Part shown: one piece after another, positions 1-5,906 of the stretch
Numbering within the stretch: the first letter of the stretch is position 1
Layout: every line of letters begins with the position of its first letter
Assembly (NCBI GenBank): GCA_031284445.1
Contig: JAISZW010000049.1
Span: 1 to 13,751 of the forward strand
Direction of reading: 5' to 3'
Length of the DNA: 13,751 nt
Source of the DNA: Candidatus Methanovirga basalitermitum
GTDB lineage: Archaea > Methanobacteriota > Methanobacteria > Methanobacteriales > Methanobacteriaceae
Translations under genes and position numbers: made by a program
Notes under the pieces: generated by a model
Told to the model about the DNA's origin: nothing
What the model saw: only the letters and a program-made list of their open reading frames with translations
Databases searched by the model: none

Positions 1-146
1 TTAATATAAAGAATAATTAGATCTTTGTTTAATAATTTAGTAAATATTAAATATTTATTTAAAAAATAATAATTTTTAATTTTAATGGTAATATTTTGAT
101 TTGTGTTAAAAATTAAGTGCTACACTATATTTCATCTGTATGTTTT

Positions 147-152
147 AGGTGA
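147..152 (+). promoter_or_regulatory. Ribosome-binding site that sets the ribC start
   Basis: AGGTGA lies four bases before the ATG at 157. It matches the expected complement of the archaeal 16S rRNA 3' end (GGAGGTGATC). It rules out the in-frame GTG at 103, which would add 18 unrelated residues. Confidence 0.8.
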
Positions 153-156
153 TTTA

Positions 157-618
157 ATGAAAACTGTTGGAATCTGTGATACTACATTTGCTCGTTTTGA
201 TATGGGAGCAACAGCTGTTGATGAACTCAAAAAAAATGTTACAGATTTGAAAATTGTTAGACGGACTGTTCCAGGAATTAAAGATCTTCCTGTAGCTTCT
301 AAAAAATTGGTTGAAGAGGAGAATTGTGAAATCGTCGTGGCTCTTGGAATGCCAGGACCAAAAACTAAAGATAAGGTGTGTGCTCATGAGGCATCTACTG
401 GACTTATAAATGCTCAGTTAATGACCAACACCCATATCTTAGAGATTTTTGTCCATGAAGATGAAGAACTTGATGATAAACAACTAAAAATTTTAGCAGA
501 GAATAGAACAAGAGATCATGCTCAAAATCTTATAAAAATGTTGTTTAAACCGAAGTTGCTTAGAAAAGAAGCAGGGCAAGGGAAAAGAGAGGGTAAAGAA
601 GATGTAATACCTTTATAA
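157..618 (+). CDS. ribC: Archaeal-type riboflavin synthase
   Basis: Catalyses dismutation of two 6,7-dimethyl-8-ribityllumazine molecules to riboflavin and a pyrimidinedione, the last step of riboflavin synthesis, in the cytoplasm. The archaeal enzyme is unrelated to the bacterial RibE trimer and shares its fold with lumazine synthase. The 153-residue product has the usual family length and opens with the characteristic MKTVGICDTTFARFDMG. A GMPGPKTKDK segment lies near residues 69-78 and a conserved TNTHILEIFVHEDE stretch near 90-103. The ATG at 157 is chosen because of the AGGTGA four bases upstream. It heads a plus-strand cluster and is followed after 35 bases by a glycosyltransferase. In methanogens the product feeds FMN, FAD and the deazaflavin coenzyme F420 pool. 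The family assignment is secure. Confidence 0.95.
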   Translation: MKTVGICDTTFARFDMGATAVDELKKNVTDLKIVRRTVPGIKDLPVASKKLVEEENCEIVVALGMPGPKTKDKVCAHEASTGLINAQLMTNTHILEIFVHEDEELDDKQLKILAENRTRDHAQNLIKMLFKPKLLRKEAGQGKREGKEDVIPL

Positions 619-653
619 GTTTCAACGAGTTTCAATAATTTAAAGGTTTTATA

Positions 654-1385
654 ATGAATAAAAATATGTTTTCTTCAGAAGATAGTGATGACAGTATTGA
701 AGATACTGATGGAGTGTTTATAGTCATTCCAGCTTTTAATGAGGAAAAAACTGTAGGTTCAATTGTAGAAGAATTGGTAAGAAGAGGATATAAAGTAGCT
801 CTTGTAGATGATGGATCTGTTGATAGAACATATGAAATAATTAAGAAATCCAAATTAAAATATCCTAATAATATATTCCTACTTAAACATCCAATAAATA
901 GGGGTTTAGGTGCTGCTTTAAAGACAGGCATGACTTTTTCTCTTCTTAAAGGAGCTAAATATGTTGTTACTTTCGATGCTGATGGTCAACATGCTTTTGA
1001 AGATATAAAAAATGTTTGCATCCCTTTAAAAGCAGATGATGCTCAAGTAGTCATTGGTGCAAGACCTTTTGAAGATATGCCAACAACGAAAAGATTTGCA
1101 AATAATATAATGAATCTTTTAACTTATTTATTCTATAGAACTAAAGTTAAAGATTCTCAATCTGGATTAAGAGCTTTTAAAGCAAATATTATACCAAAGT
1201 TCAATATTCTATCTCATGGTTATGGTGTTTCATCAGAATTTATCAAAGAAATTCATAGAAATCATCTTAAACTTGAAGAAGTCAGTATAAAAACAATTTA
1301 TACTGATGAAACTCAAAATAAAGGCACGAACATTTTTACAGGCATGAAAATTCTGTTTAAAATGATTATTAATGTTTTAAAATAG
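654..1385 (+). CDS. Family 2 glycosyltransferase, dolichyl-phosphate-mannose synthase-like
   Basis: A 243-residue soluble GT-A fold glycosyltransferase. Seen in the sequence: an acidic N-terminal extension (residues 7-19, rich in S, D and E), the nucleotide-binding start VIPAFNEE (24-31), the DDGS motif (52-55) and the metal-binding DADGQH (108-113). SQSGLRAFK near 173-181 is typical of polyprenyl-phosphate sugar synthases. There is no C-terminal membrane domain, so membrane contact probably needs a partner; the DUF2304 protein 31 bases downstream is the obvious candidate. Family knowledge: such enzymes move a sugar from a nucleotide donor to dolichyl phosphate at the inner membrane face for N-glycosylation or cell-surface polymers. 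Sugar and acceptor cannot be told from sequence. The ATG at 654 has AAAGG about seven bases upstream. Confidence 0.88.
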   Translation: MNKNMFSSEDSDDSIEDTDGVFIVIPAFNEEKTVGSIVEELVRRGYKVALVDDGSVDRTYEIIKKSKLKYPNNIFLLKHPINRGLGAALKTGMTFSLLKGAKYVVTFDADGQHAFEDIKNVCIPLKADDAQVVIGARPFEDMPTTKRFANNIMNLLTYLFYRTKVKDSQSGLRAFKANIIPKFNILSHGYGVSSEFIKEIHRNHLKLEEVSIKTIYTDETQNKGTNIFTGMKILFKMIINVLK

Positions 1386-1406
1386 TTTTTTAAGTGAATT
1401 AAAAGT

Positions 1407-1412
1407 AGGTGA
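1407..1412 (+). promoter_or_regulatory. Ribosome-binding site for the DUF2304 gene
   Basis: AGGTGA sits four bases before the GTG at 1417, the same register as at ribC. It supports GTG over the overlapping out-of-frame ATG at 1415. Confidence 0.75.
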
Positions 1413-1416
1413 GGAT

Positions 1417-1773
1417 GTGCTTGAATTAATAAGTTTATATAAAATTTTGTTCATAGTCTTAGCTATTTTAGCTATTTCATTTGTTTTAGGAATCTACAAA
1501 AATGGTAAAATTTCAATGAAAGTGATCATTCTTTGGATATTTTTATGGTTTATATTGATCATTTTTTCTTTAATCCCTGATTTAACTACATTTTTAGCAA
1601 ATTATTTGGGAATTGGAAGAGGAATCGATTTACTATTTATTGTTGGAATTTTAGGTGCTTATTATTTATTATTTAGATTATATTTAAATATTGAAAATAT
1701 AAATCAAGATATTAATAAATTAGTAACTGAGATAGCAATTTTTAATGAGAATCGTGAAGAAGATGAAAAATAG
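1417..1773 (+). CDS. DUF2304-type small membrane protein
   Basis: A 118-residue protein with three predicted membrane helices, roughly residues 5-24, 31-52 and 70-92. They are followed by a polar helical tail (about 93-118) rich in N, E and D that could form a coiled coil. This layout and the position directly after a family 2 glycosyltransferase fit the DUF2304 family, which often accompanies polyprenyl-phosphate glycosyltransferases in archaea and bacteria. A role as membrane anchor or activator of the upstream enzyme, comparable to the small subunits of eukaryotic dolichol-phosphate-mannose synthase, is inference. The start is GTG with AGGTGA four bases upstream. The gene is likely co-transcribed with its neighbours. 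Confidence 0.78.
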   Translation: MLELISLYKILFIVLAILAISFVLGIYKNGKISMKVIILWIFLWFILIIFSLIPDLTTFLANYLGIGRGIDLLFIVGILGAYYLLFRLYLNIENINQDINKLVTEIAIFNENREEDEK

Positions 1774-1826
1774 CTAAATGTTAAGATAAATTATTTAAAT
1801 TGAAAGTAGATTTTAATCATGACAAA

Positions 1827-1832
1827 AGGTGA
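1827..1832 (+). promoter_or_regulatory. Ribosome-binding site that moves the next start to TTG 1837
   Basis: AGGTGA followed by TATT and TTG. The first ATG of this frame (1819) lacks a comparable signal, and this motif would lie inside the coding region if 1819 were used. The spacing matches ribC, DUF2304 and the DUF1611 gene. Confidence 0.7.
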
Positions 1833-1836
1833 TATT

Positions 1837-2142
1837 TTGAATCCAGTAAGAAAAGCAAATATTTTAATTGTAATCATCATAGCTATCCTTGGATTAGGAG
1901 TAGGAAATATTGCTGTATCATTTACAGGAGATTATGTTAAGGAGTACATTAATTTAAATACTGTTGATTTTAATGAAAATAGTAAAATGTTAGCCGTTGA
2001 AGATGGTCAATTTAATCCTACAAGCATTACAAAGATTGATAAAGAACCAATAATTATTAATAATTGGACTAATAACAATACTAAAGAGAATAATAGTAAT
2101 GAAAACAATAGTAATCAATCTGGAAATAGCACAGAAAAATAA
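1837..2142 (+). CDS. Small membrane-anchored protein with sequon-dense Asn-rich tail
   Basis: I do not recognise a named family. The 101-residue product (TTG start at 1837; 107 residues if ATG 1819 is used) has a short positively charged N-terminus and one hydrophobic helix at about residues 8-30. About 70 polar residues follow, predicted to face outside. The last 26 residues are rich in N, S, T and E and contain six Asn-X-Ser/Thr sequons, at N76, N80, N85, N90, N93 and N97; N60-P-T is excluded by proline. The middle (31-75) is less biased and may be a small domain. It ends a cluster with a dolichol-phosphate-sugar-type glycosyltransferase and DUF2304, so it may be a glycosylation substrate or surface component. 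That is inference, because AT-rich genomes make Asn-rich tails easily. The gap to the upstream gene is 63 bases. Confidence 0.7.
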   Translation: MNPVRKANILIVIIIAILGLGVGNIAVSFTGDYVKEYINLNTVDFNENSKMLAVEDGQFNPTSITKIDKEPIIINNWTNNNTKENNSNENNSNQSGNSTEK

Positions 2143-2180
2143 AACCAAATAATCCAGCTCATCCGTAATAGAAAAAAGTG

Positions 2181-2214
2181 TAAAAAAAAAGAAAATATTA
2201 AGAATATTTTTTCT
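2181..2214 (+). terminator. Bidirectional terminator between convergent genes
   Basis: A dyad with arms GAAAATATT (2191-2199) and AATATTTTTTC (2203-2213) lies between the ends of the plus-strand cluster and the minus-strand rubrerythrin gene. On the plus strand it ends in a T run (2207-2212). On the minus strand the A run at 2182-2190 reads as nine Ts just after the dyad. Archaeal termination needs mainly oligo-T, so both directions are served. Confidence 0.55.
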
Positions 2215-2223
2215 GAAAACATC

Positions 2224-2631
2224 TTAGAAGTATCTTTTTAAAATTCCTTCTAGAATTTTAGCATGTCTTCCTTCATCTTTTGAACTTTCATTGAAGAAAT
2301 CAGCTGGATCTTCAAGAAGACATTCTTTGGATTTATCACAAGCAGCTTTTTTCTCTTTATTAGCCATTTGTTCTCCATTAAGCATCATTTCAATATTTTC
2401 TTTTAAGGTTGGCTTAATAACTCCATTCATTTCAGCAAATCTTGCAGCATGCCATGCTTCTTCTCTTGCTAAGTTTTTGAACACCTCTGCTAATTCACCA
2501 TAACCTTCTCTTGAAGCTTGTCTTGACATAGCTAAATATATTCCAACTTCTTGAGTTTCACCCATGAAGTTGTTTTGTACTTCAGTTTCTAATTTTGTAC
2601 CTTTTGTAATACCAATTTTATGTTCGTTCAT
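2224..2631 (-). CDS. Rubrerythrin-family ferritin-like diiron protein
   Basis: A 135-residue four-helix diiron protein without the C-terminal rubredoxin domain of classical rubrerythrin. Likely iron ligands seen: E25 (GETQE), E58 and H61 (EEAWH), E87 (NGE) and E120 with H123 (DEGRH). The second glutamate three residues after the GE of classical rubrerythrin is an alanine here. Family knowledge: such proteins reduce hydrogen peroxide, with electrons from rubredoxin or a reductase, and protect anaerobes in the cytoplasm. The ATG at 2631 is chosen because GGAGG lies eight bases upstream; an in-frame TTG at 2646 would place that site inside the gene. Its neighbour is the oxygen-reducing FprA, transcribed in the same direction 153 bases upstream, which fits an oxidative-stress locus. 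Exact substrate preference is unknown. Confidence 0.88.
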   Translation of the reverse strand: MNEHKIGITKGTKLETEVQNNFMGETQEVGIYLAMSRQASREGYGELAEVFKNLAREEAWHAARFAEMNGVIKPTLKENIEMMLNGEQMANKEKKAACDKSKECLLEDPADFFNESSKDEGRHAKILEGILKRYF

Positions 2632-2658
2632 ATTTAGTTCCTCCAAATATAGTCATAG

Positions 2659-2681
2659 CTCTTGACTTGTAAACTCAAGGA
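2659..2681 (-). promoter_or_regulatory. Short dyad at the likely start of rubrerythrin transcription
   Basis: CTTGA (2661-2665) and TCAAG (2675-2679) form an inverted repeat with a nine-base centre, about 25 bases downstream of the TATA box at 2705-2712. This is where an archaeal repressor would sit. It is short and may be chance. Confidence 0.3.
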
Positions 2682-2704
2682 GTCTAATGCTTTCTAAATC
2701 GTAC

Positions 2705-2718
2705 TATATAAATTTTTA
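2705..2718 (-). promoter_or_regulatory. Archaeal TATA/BRE promoter of the rubrerythrin gene
   Basis: Read on the minus strand, AAAAATTTATATAG is a good BRE plus TATA box. It lies about 75 bases before the ATG at 2631, predicting a start near 2680 and a leader of about 50 bases. It shows that rubrerythrin has its own promoter rather than depending only on fprA. Confidence 0.6.
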
Positions 2719-2783
2719 TTTTTAAAGAGCCTGTAAAGTTTATTATGTCTAAATTTAATAATATCCGCCCATGTTCTAATTTC

Positions 2784-4004
2784 CTATAATTTTTTAGCTT
2801 CTTGAGATAGTTTTTTCCCTAATTCGAAAGCAACTTCTTGTTCTTCATCATTAGGAACATATAAAACTTCATTTTGACCAATAACATTAAATCCAGAATT
2901 ATTAAGTAAATCAGCTATTATTGCTGGAGATCCTCCTTTTCCACCCATTGAACCAAAAGTAACAGCTAATCTCTCTATTCCAGTTCTTTGGAATCTTAAT
3001 CCTTTTAAATAGAAAATTAAATCTCCTATACTTGGATATGGTTCGTCGTTAATGGTTGGAACTCCAATAGCTACTGCTTTACTTTCTAATATGCTTTTAA
3101 CAATTTCACTTCTCTCGTCTTCATGGAGATAATACATTTCAACATCAAAACCTTCACTTATTGCACCTTCAGCTATTTCATGAGCCAAGATTTTTGTAGA
3201 GTAATGCATTGTGTCGTATATGACGGTTATCTTATCTTTACATTTTCCTGTTGCCCAATCACTATATGCTCCAATAACTTTCATAGGATCAGTCCATATC
3301 TGTCCGTGAGATGGTGCAATCATTTTAATTTTATCCAATAATCCAAGTTCAGTCACTTCTTCAAATTTTTTAAGTACTAATTTGGATAATGGTACGATTA
3401 AGTTAGCATAAAATTTTTTAGTTGCATCCATAAGAACATGTTCAGGGATTTCATGATCAAATCTTTGTGGGAAACATAAATGCTGTCCAAAAGCATCGTT
3501 TGGGAATAAGATTCCATCTTCAGCAAGTAAGGTAAACATACTATCTGGCCAGTGAAGTAAAAATGCATCTAAAAATGCTAAAGTCTTTCCACCAAGTTCT
3601 AATTGATCTCCAGTACCCACATTTATGAATTTAGCCACATCAATACTAGGATAATGCCTCTTTAATCCTTCAACAGCTATTTCAGTTGAATAAATTGGGG
3701 CTTGTGGGAATCTTTTATGTAGGTCTACCAATGTTCCACTATGGTCTTTTTCAATGTGGTTTTGTACAATGAAGTCCACACTTATAGACCTATTTTCTTT
3801 TTTAAATGCATCTTCCAAGCGTGCCATGATTTCAGGAGTATTTCCAGGATATGCATTATCAATTACAGCTACTTTTTCCCCAAAAACAACATAAGCATTG
3901 TAAGTCGTGCCTTTTAAAGTATATCCATGATAAGATCTTAAATCCCAATCAAGTACTCCAATCCAGTATACTCCATCTCCAATTTTTACAGCTTCTGCTT
4001 TCAT
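2784..4004 (-). CDS. fprA: Coenzyme F420H2 oxidase (flavodiiron protein FprA)
   Basis: Reduces oxygen to water with electrons from F420H2, a cytoplasmic oxygen-scavenging enzyme of methanogens. The 406-residue protein has the full two-domain layout. The first part (about 1-250) is a metallo-beta-lactamase-like diiron domain with H83-x-E85-x-D87-H88, H151 (LHWPDSM), D170 (PNDAFGQH) and H233 (SHG). The second part (about 257-406) is a flavodoxin-like FMN domain with the phosphate loop DTMHYST (264-270) and SMGGKGG near 352-358. There is no rubredoxin domain. The ATG at 4004 is preceded on its strand by AAAGGT. Upstream lies about 220 bases of AT-rich DNA with several TATA-like sites, then the wrecked mobile element. 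Rubrerythrin follows on the same strand. Assignment to FprA rather than the bacterial NO reductases rests on the host and the lack of extra domains. Confidence 0.93.
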   Translation of the reverse strand: MKAEAVKIGDGVYWIGVLDWDLRSYHGYTLKGTTYNAYVVFGEKVAVIDNAYPGNTPEIMARLEDAFKKENRSISVDFIVQNHIEKDHSGTLVDLHKRFPQAPIYSTEIAVEGLKRHYPSIDVAKFINVGTGDQLELGGKTLAFLDAFLLHWPDSMFTLLAEDGILFPNDAFGQHLCFPQRFDHEIPEHVLMDATKKFYANLIVPLSKLVLKKFEEVTELGLLDKIKMIAPSHGQIWTDPMKVIGAYSDWATGKCKDKITVIYDTMHYSTKILAHEIAEGAISEGFDVEMYYLHEDERSEIVKSILESKAVAIGVPTINDEPYPSIGDLIFYLKGLRFQRTGIERLAVTFGSMGGKGGSPAIIADLLNNSGFNVIGQNEVLYVPNDEEQEVAFELGKKLSQEAKKL

Positions 4005-4230
4005 ATTAACCTTTCCCTATATTTTTAGTTTAAATCTCTATTTAAAATTTGTTTTTAGTCTATTTTATTTTTAGACATATTTTAATTAAAAATTGTATAA
4101 TAATATTGTTCGTTTGTATAAAAACAATTTATATTTTAACATGATTATATAAGGTATACTTTTATCGAATATAATCTGTCAACTTAAAATTTTCTTTATT
4201 ACATATTCTAAAAACTATTAATATATTCAT

Positions 4231-4245
4231 GAAAGTTTCTATTAA
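4231..4245 (+). repeat. Left terminal inverted repeat of the IS5-type element
   Basis: GAAAGTTTCTATTAA, paired with 5764-5778 (14 of 15). The flanking TCAT is at 4227-4230. Confidence 0.65.
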
Positions 4246-4256
4246 ACCCTATATAT

Positions 4257-4265
4257 TTTATGAAA
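4257..4265 (+). repeat. Target-site duplication, left copy
   Basis: TTTATGAAA directly abuts the left end of the nested element. The second copy is at 4780-4788. Confidence 0.65.
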
Positions 4266-4779
4266 TAGGGTGTTAGATTTTTAACAAAAATCGAAGCATG
4301 AACAAATCTCATTATCCATGTTTTAAGGCTTTAATCATACTGTTTTTTAGAAGTACATTTTTATATTGGAATTTAAATTAAAATACTTAATATACAATTT
4401 TGATATAATTAATAAATAAATATTTAAGCTCCGTTGAATATGCAAAAAATAACTTATAGTAAAAATACTTAAAAACAAAATCCAAATCTTTAATGAGTAT
4501 TTTTAACATTTTTAAAGCTTTAATAATTCTATTCAATGATATTATGAGATTTTAACTACTATTATCACAATAAAGCCCTTAAAAATCTATCTAAATTTTG
4601 TCCAAGATTTAGCTGGTTTATATGGTCTTGTATTCAAGTATTAATAGTTAACACTAGATTTATTTTTATTTTTGTGACTAATTGTGATGTACTTTTAGAT
4701 TTTAGGATGTGTGGAATGAGGTATGGTATGAAATAAGCATGGATAATGCTTGGGAATTCACTTAATTTCTAACACCCCA
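4266..4779. mobile_element. 514-bp nested MITE-like or deleted insertion sequence with 9-bp target duplication
   Basis: The ends read TAGGGTGTTAGATTTTTAA from the left and TGGGGTGTTAGAAATTAA from the right, with ten consecutive identical bases (GGGTGTTAGA). TTTATGAAA occurs immediately outside both ends (4257-4265 and 4780-4788), a perfect nine-base duplication. Inside there is no full gene. A short frame begins with ATG at 4298 (27 codons). A 62-codon open stretch (4548-4736), closing 43 bases before the right end, encodes a hydrophobic and aromatic peptide ending RMCGMRYGMK. These may be the two ends of a lost transposase, giving an internally deleted derivative. I cannot name the family. 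Confidence 0.65.
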
Positions 4780-4788
4780 TTTATGAAA
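4780..4788 (+). repeat. Target-site duplication, right copy
   Basis: TTTATGAAA directly abuts the right end of the nested element and is identical to 4257-4265. Confidence 0.65.
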
Positions 4789-4918
4789 ATTATGGTTTTA
4801 TGAAACTCACAAATTATATTTTATGTCATTGTACATATAACTGTTTCGTTTTACCATTTAAATGTATCAAAATTTAGATCCATAATGCTTATAAGCTTTA
4901 AACTACATATTAATAAAT

Positions 4919-5588
4919 ATGAGTTCGTTAGTAGATTTTTCGGTTGAAGATATGTATTCTGCTGTGCTGGAACATGGTGATAAGTTGTATGAGATTGATA
5001 AAATTATAGATTGGAATATTTCCCGTCCAATATTATTCAAGCCATATACAAGATAAGACAGAGAAAGGCGGTAGACCTGAAATTGATGTGATACTCATGT
5101 TTAAAGCTTTGATAATCCAATAAATGTATGTTTTATCTGATCCTGAGTTGAGATAATAAGCATATGCGATAGAATATCTTTCAGAAGGTTTCTTGGCTGG
5201 GTTAAAAGTGTACCAGATAAGGATACCATTTGCCTTTTTTAAGAATGGTTAACGAATTCAGGTGCAATAAACGATGCATGGTCATTATTCAATGAATTAA
5301 TAGATAATTATGGATTAGAACCTGGACGAAAATTTAGTCAAGATGTGACATATATAACAGCAGATCCAGGACATCAAAAAGATGATGTGTTAAGAGGCTT
5401 ATTGACAAAACCACCCATAGTAAAGACGGAACAGTAGCTAAAAAAGGATCTAAAAGATTTTTTGGATTCAAATCACATACATTAATTGATAACAAATATG
5501 GTTAATAAATGAAACTGAATTAAGCACAGCATCACTACATGATAGTAAAATAGACATATCAACAGATAAAAACCAAGTAGGCTTTTAA
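4919..5588 (+). pseudogene. Degenerate IS5-family (DUF772-type) transposase
   Basis: The protein must be read in pieces across all three frames. The start is ATG 4919 (MSSLVDFSVEDMYSAVLEHG, then DKLYEIDKIIDWN). From 5055 comes KTEKGGRPEIDVILMFKALI, with stops at 5121 and a later double TAA. From 5168 comes DRISFRRFLGWVKSVPDKDT. From 5246 comes a long piece containing NYGLEPGRKFSQDVTYITAD. From 5416 comes HSKDGTVAKKGSKRFFGFKS, and from 5502 LINETELSTASLHDSKIDIS. The order matches IS5-family transposases: an N-terminal GRP...D..LM.KAL...YGLSD..L region, FR.FLG...PD.DT, the first catalytic Asp in the DVTYI region, then SKDG...KKG.K..FG.K.H. At least five frame changes and several stops disable it. 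The C-terminal part holding the last catalytic residues is unrecognisable between 5589 and 5763. Confidence 0.85.
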
Positions 5589-5763
5589 CTATAATTCAAC
5601 TACCAAGAATCCTAAGCAAAACCCAGACCGCTTAACGATAGCTATGCAAAAATTAGAGAAAAACCATGACTAAATTATCCAAAAAAAGGAGAAAATTGGG
5701 ATTATTTTCCTACAGAAAGCAAAAATATGAATAAAACTTCATATTAACATATGTTAAAATGAG

Positions 5764-5778
5764 TTAATAGAAACTCTC
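5764..5778 (-). repeat. Right terminal inverted repeat of the IS5-type element
   Basis: On the minus strand it reads GAGAGTTTCTATTAA. TCAT follows at 5779-5782. Confidence 0.65.
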
Positions 5779-5848
5779 TCATGAAGAATATTTTTATTTT
5801 TATAAAATTTATAAGTTCTCCTTTACAGATAACAATTTTATTAAACAA

Positions 5849-5866
5849 AGAAAATTATATAATAAT
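5849..5866 (+). promoter_or_regulatory. TATA-type promoter candidate for the 5907 gene
   Basis: AAAATTATATAATAATA is a plausible BRE/TATA element about 45-55 bases before the GTG at 5907, predicting a leader of about 20-25 bases. It lies outside the mobile element, so the gene does not appear to depend on it. Confidence 0.45.
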
Positions 5867-5906
5867 ATAATGAAGACTATTTTAATCTGATTTTAAAGGT
5901 GTTTTT

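Larger units (their letters stand above)
4227..5782. mobile_element. Decayed IS5-type insertion sequence interrupted by a second element
   Basis: Inverted ends GAAAGTTTCTATTAA (4231-4245) and, read from the other strand, GAGAGTTTCTATTAA (5764-5778) agree at 14 of 15 positions. They are flanked by TCAT on both sides (4227-4230 and 5779-5782), a plausible four-base target duplication that could extend to TCATGA. Removing the nested 514-bp insert plus one copy of its 9-bp duplication leaves 1025 bp, a normal size for a small IS5-family element with a single transposase. The only coding trace is a transposase with multiple frameshifts, so the element is not self-mobile. Confidence 0.7.

Noticed and set aside
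103..156. Eighteen-residue N-terminal extension of RibC from GTG 103
   Set aside because: The ribosome-binding site at 147-152 points to ATG 157, and the extension is unlike the family start.
1..156. Promoter for ribC in the first 156 bases
   Set aside because: Several AT-rich TATA-like words are present, but none stands out at a convincing distance, so no site is called.
154..387. Minus-strand open frame inside ribC
   Set aside because: It is antisense to a well-supported gene, has no recognisable protein features and no ribosome-binding site.
632..931. Minus-strand open frame opposite the glycosyltransferase
   Set aside because: It is a shadow of the conserved GT2 frame; the translation is low in recognisable structure.
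3123..3341. Plus-strand open frame inside fprA
   Set aside because: It is antisense to conserved FprA sequence and is compositionally a shadow frame.
4298..4381. 27-codon ATG frame as an independent small gene
   Set aside because: It lies inside the 514-bp mobile element, has no clear ribosome-binding site, and is better read as transposase debris.
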